Of a stretch of DNA of 64,000 nucleotides, positions 1 to 11,515 are shown in pieces. Under the pieces are notes generated by a model. The model ran no database searches. It was not told the origin of the DNA and worked only from the letters and a program-made list of their open reading frames with translations. The position numbers were made by a program, and so were the translations under genes. The stretch is from Fomes fomentarius. Its lineage: Eukaryota; Basidiomycota; Agaricomycetes; Polyporales; Polyporaceae. The stretch covers positions 1,761,001-1,825,000 of the forward strand of contig JABYQN010000009.1 in assembly GCA_022606135.1 (NCBI GenBank), read 5' to 3'. Position 1 is the stretch's first letter; every line of letters begins with the position of its first letter.

Positions 1-1450
1 ACTCCTTGCCGAGAAGCTTCGTCCTGCCCTCCTTGAACTTCAACGTGATGAGCGTAGCAATGACCGCAATCCAGTAGAAGACGTATGAGAGCACGGAGCC
101 GAGCGTTGCGCTGTTCGTCCAGCCGAAGATCGCGGAGAAGATCGACCAGCCGTCCGAGTCGAAGTTGTTCTCAGGGTTGCAGCAGTCGAGGTGCCACACG
201 CTACCCCGCACGTCGAAGGAGCCGGGTCCGTCACCTCCAGCATCGTCGACGTCCGCGCCGAGCCTGGAGTCAAAGTACATGAGAACTCAAGTATGGACCA
301 GATGTGGAGAGAGGGAACGCACAAGTGGTTGAACGCGTTTGTCTGGAACGCCCAGATTGCCTTGGAGAAGAGGCCGGCGCCGATGAGCAGAAGGAAATTG
401 GTCATGACGACCATGAAGACGGTGAGAGCTGCGACGCTCGGTAAGGACATGACTTGCGCATGGCGATGTGAACGCAACTTACTGGTTCGGCTAGCAAAGG
501 CATAGATGAGGTAGCCGACGACGAGACCGCATACCAAGCCGACAATAGCAGCAATGGGGATCGAGGTCGCGGGCTGTCCGAGCGAAACACCGCCGACGAA
601 GACGACAGCTTCCATACCTAGTTCGTGACAAGTGAGTGATAATGATGGTGATCGTTGCGAGTCCGTTCGAATGGTCACGACTTACCCTCACGAAGCACAG
701 TGATGAGCGGAAGGATAAAGAGCACATACTTGCCGGTCCGCGCGCCCTTGTCAGCGGCTGCAAGGCGTGAACGGTGAGTCAACTTGGGCAACGCAGTGTA
801 TATGGAGTAGAAACTCACTGCGACCGGAGAAGGCGCGCTGTAGCTTGACGCGCCACTTGGCCTTAGCGCGGTCCATCTTGAGCATGCTCACACCCATGAC
901 GAAGATGATGATTGAAGCAATCAGTTCAAAGATACCTATATACAGTCGGTGGTCGGTTAGCAAGGTGCGCAACGCGTTCTGACTGAGTAATGGAAGACGC
1001 ACCCTCCCAGAGTTCCTCGGACTTGGCCCAAAGATCAGCCGCCTGGGTGAACCAGACGGCAATGAATGCGGCACCGATCGCGAGAGCTAGGAAGAGACCA
1101 AGGAAGGCTCCCGCGAAGATGTAGAGACGCATCTTGCGGAGGAGTTTCTTGTCGTCGACCTGTGGCTCCTCGGGGGACTCGCTGGACGTGCGCGGGAGCT
1201 CCGGCTGTCCAGAGAGTTCGTGCTCATGGGAGTTGGAGTCAGAGTTGTCCTTGTCGATGGGCTGCCGCTCCCCTTCCTTCTCTTTCGCCTTTTCTTTCTG
1301 CTTGGCGGGCACAGCACCGGGGAGGAGTGCGGGGTCCTCGTGGATGATCTGTTCGACGAGACCGAGGAGGACGGAGATGATTATGGCGGCCTCGAGGGTC
1401 TCACGGAAGACGATGAAGAAGATGGGGACGGAGAATACGTTCCTCGCCAT
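1..1450 (-). CDS. FTR1: High-affinity iron permease FTR1 (3' end outside the window)
   Basis: Plasma-membrane iron permease that takes Fe(III) handed over by the multicopper ferroxidase. Translation starts at 1450 (MARNVFSVP). The first exon runs 1450-1003 and carries a first membrane segment with the iron-binding REXXE motif (RETLE), a long hydrophilic acidic/lysine-rich loop, then a second membrane segment. Exon 2 starts at 935 (GIFELIASIIIF). A later exon junction rebuilds the second REXXE motif, REGME, followed by VVFVGGVSLG, as expected for the Ftr1 family. Both metal-binding motifs are intact. The gene runs off the left edge, so the last membrane segments and tail are missing. It is divergent from the ferroxidase gene at 2290, the usual fungal FET3-FTR1 arrangement, so the two are probably co-regulated by iron. 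Family assignment is secure; exact internal exon ends past 935 are approximate. Confidence 0.93.
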
Positions 1451-1672
1451 CTTGGTCGCAGGCGTTGAGGGAGGCTCCCGTGAAGGTGAGGTCGAAGGGG
1501 ATGGGGCGACTGAGGGAGTACCTGGGCGCAAAAATACCTCGGGGGCGGACGGGAGGCAAGGCGTTCGCGCGATGGGCCCACATGTTTAAGTGGCAAATTT
1601 GCAACCCGAAGGAGGACAGTTAACGAAGTTGTGGCGCTGGCATGAGGAGGGCTCGGTTGGCCGGGACATCTT

Positions 1673-1681
1673 ATCTGATAA
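1673..1681 (+). promoter_or_regulatory. Iron-responsive GATA site 1 (ATCTGATAA)
   Basis: Exact match to ATCWGATAA, 223 bp upstream of the FTR1 start codon. It is the site nearest to FTR1. Confidence 0.72.
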
Positions 1682-1957
1682 CAAGTCATCAGACTTCACT
1701 TCTTGCTTCGCGACGCTTGACGGCGGGAAAACGCAGGGCTATTTATAGCGACGACCTGGAGGGTCATGGTGTTGACGTGCAGCGCCTGGCTACTCTCCGT
1801 TGACTCTGCTGACCTCTCTTTCCCGCAGAGCCCCCGCATGCGCTCTCCATGAGAACCATAGACCCGCGTTTGCGGCCGTGCACATTGTTCGAAGCACGAA
1901 CAACAGGGAGGAGAAGCATGCAGCGCGGGCATTTTCCCCCCGATGCAGATGGGCGGT

Positions 1958-1966
1958 ATCAGATAG
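1958..1966 (+). promoter_or_regulatory. Near-match iron-responsive GATA site (ATCAGATAG)
   Basis: Eight of nine positions match ATCWGATAA; the last base is G in place of A. It lies 34 bp upstream of the perfect third site, so it could help cooperative binding. Confidence 0.45.
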
Positions 1967-1999
1967 GACAGACGCCGTCACATCTAGGTTTGAGGTCTT

Positions 2000-2008
2000 A
2001 TCAGATAA
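2000..2008 (+). promoter_or_regulatory. Iron-responsive GATA site 3 (ATCAGATAA)
   Basis: Exact ATCWGATAA match. It overlaps an inverted TTATC, making TTATCAGATAA, so both strands offer a GATAA core. It lies 281 bp upstream of the FET3 start codon. Confidence 0.72.
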
Positions 2009-2289
2009 AATTTCTGATCGTTGGGCGGTGGCAGGTGGTGTCCGAGTATTCCGAGTCGTTCATGCCGTCCTGTCTGCTTTCCGGTGCCATCCCTTCGGTC
2101 GAGAACGATTCGTCCCCTGACCGTCGCACAATTGCCTCCACCATACAAAATGCCTCGCCGCTCCGCCCGTGCCCCCTCCGGCCTTCCTGCTCTCCTCAGT
2201 CCAGCCTCCGCAGAGTGCTGTTGACGCGCCCTCCACCCGTCTTCCAAGTCCTTCCTCGTTCCCTTAATTCTTAGTGGACTTTGTGCGAC

Positions 2290-4886
2290 ATGAAGTACTC
2301 CGCCCTCGCCATCCTATCCGCTGCGGCACCCGCGCTTGCCGCAGTGCATGAGATATGGTGGAACATTACCTACGTCCAGGATGCCAACCCCGACGGTCTT
2401 CAGCCGAGGCGGGTTATAGGCGTCAACGGAACATGGCCGTAGGTGTCTTACAGTTCGTGCGAGCGTTCTACCTACTCAGCACCCGTACCTGCAGACCCCC
2501 ACCAATCGACGTGACCACGAATGACTTGCTCCTTGTCCATGCAACGAACAGCATCGACCAACCCACTTCTCTTCACCACCATGGCATGTTCTTCAACTCG
2601 ACTTCGTGGATGGATGGTGCCGTCGGTGTATCCCAATGGTCCGTGTCTGCTCTACTTGTCCTTGCCTTCTTCCATAGTGACAGAACATGGCTTTTCTAGT
2701 GGTATCCCCAAGGGCTCCACCTTCGACTACGTTGTCCCCATCAACTCTTCTGGACAGTGGGGAACGTACTGGGTGCACTCGCATGCCTCTGTAAGATTTG
2801 ACACACCGACACCCCGTTCATGAATAGTGCTCATCGGCACCTACTTAGGGCCACTACGTTGACGGTCTTCGTGCCCCGGTCGTCATCCACCCTGAGAAGG
2901 AGGCGCATTCCTACGACGAGGAGTTCACTGTCGTCCTCGGCGACTGGTACCACGACCAACATGCGGACTTGCTCGACCAATTCATCAACATCGCGAATCC
3001 TGGTGGTGCCGAGCCCGTCCCAGGTTCGTGTCTTTTAATTCGCATACTCTGGAAGCTAGGTTGTGGTACGATACGCGTACCTGCATGGTACCCGTATGTA
3101 TTTGTATCCGTGGTTGTGGGTACACGCGCTGCACGGGTGTGGGTAACACGCAGATTGTCTGCCCCGTGGTAGGGTGGATTTCAGTGATCGACAGCTTCAT
3201 TTGACTTGAAGTGGCATCGTGCCCGGCGCAATTCATAGTCGTCATAGTATCTCAGACTTGACAAGTACAGTGCTGTCCCAAACTGATATGTTTGCTAACT
3301 GTATGTACAGACTCTGCCCTCGTATACTTTGCCCAGAACGGAACATATCTTGGACCCATCGCCGGCACTAACCCAGATCCTGTCACTGCTAAGGTCGGCT
3401 TCAACGAGAACGCGACCCTGCCCTTCCAGCCTGGCAAGACGTACCGCCTGCGTATCGTGAACACGAGCGCATTCGCAGCGTTCTTCTTCTGGATCGACGG
3501 TCATGAAATGCGGATCATCGAAGTCGATGGGGTACGTCCCCCTTACCCAGCCATGCGTTCAGCTATCCACTTACACGTTCACAGACTGATGTCGAGGAGT
3601 CGCCCATCGACCTCATCTCCGTCACTGTCGCTCAACGCTACTCCGTGCTCGTGACTGCCCGCAACGACACTAACGCCAACTGGGCTATTCACGCGAACAT
3701 GGACACTGACATGTTCGACACTGTCCCTCCCGCGCTCAACCCCAGTACGTCTTTCTCTTCTCATAGCTTGTCTCCACGATCCTTACCTTTTGTATCTGTG
3801 GTACCCAGACGTCACATCATCTATCACGTACTCCTCCTCCGCGTCGCTCACCGACCTCGGCTTCGTCGATGAGTACCACGATGTGGACGACCTCTCGCTC
3901 GTTCCGATCGAGGTCATCCCTCTCCCGCCTGCGGACCGCACGATCGAGCTCGAGGTCCTCTTCGACACGATGCAGGACGGCACGAATCACGCCATGTTCA
4001 ACATGATCACCTACAACCCCCGATCGTCCCCGCGATCTTCTCCGAGATGAGCTTGGGGCAGAACGCGACCGTCGCTAGCGCGTACGGCCCGACGAGCTTC
4101 GTCCTCGACCACCTGTCCACATTCGACATTGTGCTCAAGAACGGCGATGCTGGCAAGCATCCATTGTGAGTTCTCTGTCACCCCCCAACATCTGGCAAGC
4201 GAATGGGGTTGCTGATCACGCTTCGCAGCCACTTGCACGGACACAAGATGCAGCTCGTCGGTCGTTCGACAGACTACACGTCCGACGACCCTGAACTGAA
4301 CCCTCCCCTGAACGAGAGCCAGCCTAACCCCGTACGCCGCGACACGGTCCAAGTGCCCTCCGGCGAGTCCGTCACCATGCGCGTTGTCGCCGACAACCCC
4401 GGAGTATGGTTCTTTCATTGTACGTCGTTCACTCTCTGCGCGCTTTGTTTCTCATCCCTTACGTACCCTTCTCCGCTGACGTGTGCAGGCCACATCGAGT
4501 GGCACTTGGAAGTCGGGCTGGCCGTGCAGTTGATCGAGGCGCCGCTCATCGCGCAAGAGCGCAACGGCATCCCCCAGTTCATGTTCGACCAGTGCGCGGC
4601 GCTCGGCGAGCCGACGTCAGGGAACGCCGCGGGCCATGCGTCCTCGACGGACCTCAGCGGGCTGCCGCTCGGGCCGTTCCCGCAGAACAACGGCTGGCAC
4701 CCGAAGGGCATCGGCGCGATGTTCGGGTGCGTGCTCACCGCGGTGATTGGGATGAGCACGGTGACGTGGTATGCGCTCGGCGGGCACATCACCGAGGAGG
4801 AGATGGAGAGGGAGGTCAGGGAGCAGGTCGAGGCGAAGGAGCGGCGCGGGAAGTTCTTTGGGCTGCTTAAGAGCCGGCGGTCGTGA
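2290..4886 (+). CDS. FET3: Ferroxidase FET3 (multicopper oxidase) with an apparent 1-bp frameshift
   Basis: Type I membrane multicopper oxidase that oxidises Fe(II) for uptake by FTR1. The start gives a signal peptide (MKYSALAILSAAAPALA) followed by HEIWWNITY. Copper motifs seen across exon joins are HHHG, HSHAS, HPFHLHGH and FHCHIEWH. A C-terminal membrane helix (about 4718-4785) and a basic tail end the protein. Introns: 2439-2494, 2639-2699, 2791-2848, 3024-3310, 3532-3584, 3745-3808, 4166-4228 and 4420-4488. All are short except the 287 bp fourth intron. Near 4017-4021 the frame breaks in a C run: five C are present, and six are needed to read NPPIVPAIFSEM. All else is intact and the paired FTR1 is healthy, so I favour a base-call error, though a recent mutation is possible. 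Confidence 0.93.
3024..3310 (+). other. FET3: Unusually long fourth intron of FET3 (287 bp)
   Basis: Bounded by GT at 3024 and a CAG acceptor ending at 3310, it is about five times longer than the other seven introns. It contains GT-rich, partly repetitive sequence around 3080-3160 and no reading frame that continues the oxidase. It may hold old inserted DNA. Confidence 0.7.
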
Positions 4887-5266
4887 GCGCGAGCGGGTGC
4901 ATGAGATGAGACCCACGAGGGTCATATGTGGGTGTTTTGTACGACGACGATCAGACTGATTTTACATGTTTGGATGTATGTACGAGTCCTTCCATGACAA
5001 AAGGGCATCGTTTGTTGCTCGTAAATTCAAAGCTAAACTAGGTGTGGAACTGGTGGTTAAGAATCCTTCCTCACTGATTGGCAAACGAGTAGTCTCCAGC
5101 ATCCTCCGCTTAAAGGATGGTTATGTCGTACCCCGAGTTCGACCTCTCCAAGGTCTCGCTTGGAGGCAAGTCAGCTCGCGGACGTGTGCCTGTCATTGAG
5201 CTGGCTGCTAGTATGGCGGTTGAGGGCGCCGTCAGCGGGCATGACACTGCTAGATGTGCAAATAAA
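4887..5266. other. Intergenic, convergent 3' flanks
   Basis: Lies between the stop codons of FET3 (+) and the zinc-finger/coiled-coil gene (-). It should hold both 3' ends. I see no gene or repeat here. Confidence 0.6.
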
Positions 5267-7715
5267 TCACCTGTCGTCCTCGAATTCGAATTCCTCTACC
5301 AGAGCATCCTCCCACTGCTCCTCAGCAGACAAGTTTTCCGCGGTGGACGTCCTCGCATCCACCGCACGCACAAGTCTCTGAGTCGCCGGGCGCGGCGCGC
5401 TGCCACTTGCGACGGAAGCGTTCCTCTCCGAGTCGCCGGCCGCGTTTGCCACGCTGATAGGTGCGTTCAGCACAGGCTTGTGCACCTTGTCGAGCAGATC
5501 CTGAAGTTGTCCTGCAAGCTCTTGTCCATAGCGATGCAGCAGGATGTGGTGGAGCTGCTCGTCGGAGATGGTCCCGGGGTGAAAGTCGACGAGCTGAGCT
5601 TTCGGCAGTCCAGCCTCAGGAGAGGTGACGTCCGAAGAATCTGTCGCGGCTGTGTTCTTGGACGCCGACCCTCCTCCGATCGCACTGCCAGTGGTCAACA
5701 GCAGGCGAGTGAGCCAACTTGTGGATTCGAATCATACTGCCTCAACCACATACCCATCTAGAACTAGACCTTGGGCTTCATGTACAGTATGTGTGCTTGA
5801 AGAGTCCCTTCCTTCTTTAGCCAATTGCAAGCTCGCAGTGCGCAACTTGCCCTCCAGGCCCGTGATCTTGGTAAGGATTCGATCTGCCTGAGACTCATGC
5901 GCTTCCTTCAGGTCTTGAATCTCCTTCTTTAGCTGCGTCAGCTCGTCTATGTCAACGGCTCCTAGAACCCACCCAGACCGTTGGGTTGCAATGTTGCAGG
6001 TGGACTCATCCGAATTCGGCGTCACGGTGGCCGTCTCTCTTCCAACCAGCCTTGTCCCCGTCCCCGTCCCTGGCACGCAGGGATCGTTCGCGTGTGTCTC
6101 AGCCACTTCCGCCGGTTCCCTCAACGCGGCTCGCAATGCTGTCTCCTTGGCTTCTTGCATTGCCTTTTGCTTCGCCTTCTTTTTCGCCCGCCTCGCCTTC
6201 TGTTCCTCGGTGAGCGTCATCCAAGTTCGTACCACCTCTCCACGCCCCTGCCGCGCTCCTGTCTCAGCGGCCTCTGGCACCGACACGACCTGTGCAGCAG
6301 CAGCAGCAGCAGCAGCGTTGCTATCTGCTTCTGCTGGTACCCCAAGTTCTCCCTGCTTGGCCGCCGCCTCCTTCACAGCCTGCTCTCTCGCCAACTGCTC
6401 CTTCATTGCTTGCTCCTTCATCGAGTCCTGTGCCAGGGCAGAATCGGCTTCTGCGTTCATCGCGGCCTGCGCTGCATCTTCCTGATCCCTGGCAGCCTGC
6501 TCTGCCTCCTCTCGTTCTCTCGCAGCCCGCTCTACCTCCTCCTGTTCCCGCTCTGCTTCCCTCGCAGCCTGCTCCGCCTCTTGTGCCCTCGCGGCCTGCT
6601 CTGCCTTCAACAGTTTCCTCGCCAGCCTCTTTGCCCGCTGCCCTCTTGGTGCCGGGATGTGTGCGTCCTTACTTTCGGGCCTGATAATCTGATCCGCATA
6701 AGTCTCGCACTCTCCCAAGGGCTTCTGCAAAGCCAGCGACGATGGCTCCATCACGGGCTCTTCGGACACGACAACATTGCTGCCAGTGGGATGCACCAGG
6801 CCTACTGTCTGCAGACGAGAAAGACGATTGGGGTCAATTTCAGGGAAGAAATGTTATACTAATTATTCGCGTACTTCAAAATGCCCCGAGTCGGTAACTG
6901 TGCCGTTGCCGCTGTCGACTAAAGGAGAGTTGACGTTCACATTTACCACAACATACCCCTGGGGATCTGACGGCTGCAATGGCACTAGTTGTGAATATAC
7001 ATAGGGTTTCCATGGAAACTATCAAGATACATACTTGCACTGGGATACCAATAGGTTGTGCGATATGAACCAGAGGTGTGTGTTCGAGCGACTTGTCGGC
7101 GTCTTCGCCGGTCGTCTCGACTACCTGCTCAGAATTTCCATGATTCTGTATCCTATCGTCAGTCCACGTTTCTCTATTGATTAGAAGACGAAAAACACAC
7201 AGCAGGCGCCTCTCCCTCGTATCCTTCAATATCCTCAGTGACGAACGATTTGAGAGATTTCGTGGTGTCCACACAGGAATGCTTGTCATCCACAACGAAC
7301 TGCCCGCATGGTGAACAGTAGAATCGCGGAAGATGATTGTTCGCTTCCGCCCTCAGGCTGAAAGTGTGCTTGAACGTGTAATGCTGTGATCCCGAGGAGG
7401 AGAATCAGATGGATTGTGTAGTAGTCTGCATAGTACCTCTCTGGCAGCGGAACAACTGCTCACCTGGTTGAGCTCCGCCCAACTACCATACTGGTTGAAG
7501 CACTTCGGACAGTACACGTATTCCGAGACAACCGTTCGCCCTCCGATCTGAGCGACGGTCTGCACCACCTGAGAGTAGACCCGCCCGCGGTCTTCCGCTC
7601 CAGCTTTCATGGACATATGCTCTAGTAGGGAGACTGTTGAGCGATCGTTGCTGCGATCTGGACCGTGCATGAGGACGTTGGGATCCTGCTGACTCTGCTC
7701 GGATATTGTCTGCAT
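5267..7715 (-). CDS. C2H2 zinc-finger/coiled-coil protein, copy A (function unknown)
   Basis: Not a named family that I recognise. Reading from a start near 7715, the first exon ends YCPKCFNQYGSWAELNQ. An 80 bp intron (7384-7463) follows, then HYTFKH, which completes a C2H2 finger (C-x2-C-x12-H-x4-H). A second Cys-rich stretch (YCSPCGQF) comes next. Two short exons (PIGIPVQ, then NSPLVDSGNGT) lead to a large exon (about 5760-6796) that is strongly Ala/Glu/Gln/Arg-rich and clearly coiled-coil, with an alanine run and a Lys-rich stretch. It ends with the heptad-like QLKKEIQDLKEA. The last exon (about 5267-5690) ends in an acidic tail (EEFEFEDDR). Copy B at 8663-10640 shares the tail architecture, so the two are tandem paralogues. 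The exact start and small exons are tentative. Confidence 0.6.
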
Positions 7716-8662
7716 GTCACGGATCCTGGTGTGTCAGATGTGAACGAGCGTCGAATAGCGTTGAAGACACCAAGCTTAGGATGCCAGAAAGAAGGAGAGA
7801 GTAAGTTCGAGGACGAACAGAGAACTGGGGTTATATACAGATGGGAGAGACTTGGAAGCGCGGTCATAACATTACGTCTGATCTGCCGCAGCACTACAGG
7901 AGGCACGGTCCGGCGACAGAATCGCAACGAGCTCCGTGACCCGAGAAGTACGCTGTTACTGAGGCTCAAGCTGCTAATCGGTTGTCATATGTGATCGTAC
8001 TAGTAGGGGCTGCCAGTGTCCATAGTATATCAGAGACTTGAAGAACGGCCTGGCAATACTACTATATGATAAAAATGTTGAGGAGGGGCGATCAGCGAGG
8101 AGGAAAGATAGACTACTCTGTAAGTGAGTAGGATGGGGAAGTGTCGCATCGAGAACAACTCACCGGCGTCGTTTGAGCGCTGTGTCCCGGGGAGAATTGC
8201 AGACAGGTATAGGGCAGTGGTGGCAGATTGTTAGTGCCTGCTTGGAAGACAACTCAAATTGCAGGGAGTGAAAGCCAGAAGATGTTCATTCAAGATATAT
8301 TGTACATATGATTGCGATCTTCTGAAGATATCATACAAATCGGATACTGGGATGCCCAAAAATGGCGGGAGGATGGTACAATTTCTGGGCCGCCGCGCGA
8401 GCCTAAGAGATGCTAGTAACTCGCGCACACTGAGTTTCCCGGCTTATCGCACTGTAAACATCATCGTGAGAAGCATTACCTCTAACTTGTCGCAAGTTAC
8501 TAGTTGTCTGCACGTCGTCAGGCATCCTCAACGGGAGGGATGGTCACATAATCGGAGATTTCGCTTGGAAGCAACTGAGCGCGGGGTTGCATGATGTGGC
8601 TATCGCTGCTGGGAAGCTGTCAACGGTTGCAGCATGCCAGAAACTGTATGCTGAGACAACTT
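7716..8662. other. Intergenic between the two paralogous zinc-finger genes
   Basis: About 950 bp holding the promoter side of copy A and the 3' flank of copy B. No conserved coding stretch or clear repeat was seen. Confidence 0.5.
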
Positions 8663-10640
8663 TTACCTGTCATTGTCTGCCTCCTCGCACGGAACTTCCT
8701 CCCACTCAGACAACTCTTCGGTCAACTCTTCGGCCAGGTCATCGAAGATGGATATCGCTGGAGAGGTGGCACGTGTAGCGCACGCCGAAGCACTGCTCTC
8801 GGCGCCCGCGCTCGTAGTGGAGAGTGCGTTCGGATGCATATGGTGCAAATCTTCGAATTGTGCCGCGAGATACTGATACACGATGATGTCGGATATCTGC
8901 TCGTCTGTGATTGGCTTGGTGGACTCCGGCGATACTCTTGCAGTCCTAATGGTGATAGCAAGTGAGTCGTGGGACAAACATGAATTGACCACTGTACTGT
9001 GCGTACCTATTAATTGACATCGCTTGAGCCTCAAGTTTGGCGTCTTCCCCCGTCGACCCATCCTCATCCCACGTCTGCAATGGGCCGTGCAGCTTGTCCT
9101 CTATATCCGTGATCTTCATGACGATCTGGTCTGCTTCATACAACAACGCCCTCCGTGCTTCCTTGAGGTCTTGAATCTCTTGCTTCAGCTGGGCTGGATG
9201 GTGTACACCAATGGCCCCGTTCTTTTCAAATGCCGCATCAGACGCAACATCCGCGTGCTGTGCCAGATATGCAGCAGAATTTTCAAAACAGTGATTGAGA
9301 GTCAGAATGAGAGAGACGTCACGAAGACGCAAGTACAAGTACACACCGCTCCGAGGATCCCGATCGATTCGGCTGTCGTCTGGGTAATCGGATAAATCAA
9401 ACTTGGACAACCAGCGTCCAGTGTCCCGTTGGCGTCCATGTTGACTGTCTCCACCTGCCCCGAGTCCTCCAGCCACTGCGGTGTCGACGAGATCATGTTT
9501 GTCTTCATGGACACATCATGAGTCAATGCATGTATGATGGACATATAACGAGAGACACACGGCGGTACCATCCTGCTCGAACTCTTCCTCGGTATGTTTC
9601 GTCGAATCGGTATAGTGATGCTCTTGTGAGACCGCGCTTGACTAAACGAGTGTGGCACTATAGTGTGAGCTCTCTGATTCTGAGGAGAAGTACATACCCA
9701 CGATTCGATCACAGTCGACACATCACTCCCTTTCTGGTTGTTTTTGCTCCACGACGCCCAGGGGGAAGCCTTGATACTGTGCACTCGTGCCTGTCGAGGT
9801 TTGTAGATGACTACACATCAAAGGACCACTGATATCAGCTCTGGTGACGAACCTCAAATTCCTTCCCCTGAGGGACGTCTACGTTCGCGGTTGCTGTGCC
9901 CCGTTGGTCCTCCGAGAGCACCGTCAACTTCATGAGCCATCAGCCATTGGAACGCTGTTAGCAATCTCCACGTACTTGCGAGAGTGCAGATACTCCGGGG
10001 TTGCTCTCATCTAGAGCTACACATTCCAAGGAGTCCTGTACACATGTATCACCAGCTTCGCACGCCGCCGTTGCCTGGACACCAGCTCCGCTATTCGAGT
10101 AGGGCGGACAGACAACAGGCGGTTTCAGAACGGCCGGAACACGGGCATGCTCAACCTGTGTGATGATTTGTCATCATCAAGCAGAAACGGAGCGATGGAG
10201 TTCACTCCCCTCTGGTATTGGGGTGTACCAATGGTCGTGAACATCGTGCTGCAGGGCAGACGATGCAGGAATCAGATATTGACGGCGCCCGGGGGCATGA
10301 ACACCCAACAAGCATCGCGCACCTTCTCACACTCCTTCCTGCTGTCGAATACGCGATCACCCGGCTTGCAAATCCTAGATGCGCTAGGCAGGACCTTGTG
10401 CTGACATGCCATATGGCTCTGGAGTTCCGCCTCGTGCGCAAAGGCTCCGATGCATCGAGGACTCTGCAGTGTTTGAGCGTTGGCTACTGGTACACTTGCT
10501 GTCTTGACTGGGACTGTACTCGACCCGATAGGAGTCTGCCACTGGTGCTGCTCAACTACTCCATGGCTCTTCCATCTAGCTTCGGGGATGAAGGCCTTCT
10601 TACACTGGTGGCACGAGACCGTCTTCTGCTGCGTTCGCAT
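8663..10640 (-). CDS. C2H2 zinc-finger/coiled-coil protein, copy B (structure uncertain, may be degenerate)
   Basis: Tandem relative of copy A. The first exon, from an ATG at 10640, has a finger-like CHQCKKAF stretch with two spaced His, then RCIGAFAHEAELQSH. In the latter the first zinc-binding Cys of the usual C-x2-C pair reads Ser. Further exons are faint between 9800 and 10200 (for example TATANVDVPQGKEFE). Downstream, QLKQEIQDLKEA and KITDIEDKL match copy A's QLKKEIQDLKEA and KITGLEGKL. TDEQISDIIVYQYL matches SDEQLHHILLHRYG, and the acidic end EEADNDR matches EEFEFEDDR. Copy B lacks the long Ala/Glu coiled coil of copy A. The missing Cys and the awkward middle exons allow for a decaying gene. 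Function unknown. Confidence 0.5.
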
Positions 10641-11515
10641 ATGATATATCGTAAGAGTGAGGGGCGGCAGGAGAGGAAGGGCTGCGGAGGGGAAATGAAG
10701 CTGCGGACCTGGATAGCTCAGCGTAGATCCCTAATATAATAAGTAGCTCGGTCTGAGCGGGTATGACCTGAGTGCTGCAGCAGACTTCCCTGCAGCACCT
10801 CGCCGCAGCACTAGGAGAACCCAAAGAAGCCGTGCCAAAGGATGTGAGTTTGATTGGTGTCGCTATCCAGACGTCTTCCGTACACCATGCTTCCATGCAT
10901 ACTACCGACCGTCGAGTATATCTGACCAAAGAACAACAGCAGCGCAGAGTTCACAAGAGGTGAAGCTGGGAGATAGCATCCAGGCTCCAGCGCATAGACA
11001 CAAACTATGCCGTGAGTATGGATGGGAACATTACCTGCGAGAAGTGCACTCACGTAACTGACGTCTGACGTCTGGGCCGATGTCATTCTACCGAACGAGT
11101 CCGAACGGCTGAATGCACTGACCGACGCAGAAGCCTCTCACACGACCGATTAAATGGGAACTGCGGTAACAATGGTCAGGACTGAGAGCAACAAACATAT
11201 AAAAGGAGTTGCTCGTACCTGAGCACACGTTTGCCACACTTATCTACTCATCTTCCCCATTGAATCGACAGCCCAAAGGCTTGCTGCACGTCATGGAGGG
11301 CAGACAACGACGATAAGAAAAGAACAATAGCATGGGCAATACATGTATTAGTCGACAAGTAACAAACGTCCTCAGACACACAGCCACACATAGCAACAAC
11401 GCAACAGCACGACGGACGAGCGAACGCAAGACAGAGAGACAAGACACACAAGAGGGCGGAGAGTGTGAAACGGAGGAGCAAGCACTGAGCAAGCTTCAGG
11501 CGAACTGCTCATAAT
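10641..11515. other. Intergenic
   Basis: About 875 bp. It contains a TATAAAAGG box on the plus strand at 11198-11206 with no recognisable gene downstream. Open frames here look like chance frames. Confidence 0.45.

Larger units (their letters stand above)
1451..2289. promoter_or_regulatory. Shared divergent promoter of FTR1 and FET3
   Basis: This 839 bp region separates the start codons of two divergent iron-uptake genes, so it must contain both promoters. It holds no convincing gene. It contains two exact copies and one near-copy of ATCWGATAA, the binding consensus of the fungal iron-sensing GATA repressors (Urbs1, SreA, Fep1 and relatives). The expected behaviour, inferred and not shown, is repression of both genes when iron is plentiful. 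Confidence 0.8.

Noticed and set aside
5949..6862. Long plus-strand frames opposite the coiled-coil exon of copy A (178 and 293 residues)
   Set aside because: They are low-complexity mirror frames of the Ala/Glu-rich exon. The minus frame has a coherent finger-plus-coiled-coil structure with splice sites and a paralogue; the plus frames have neither.
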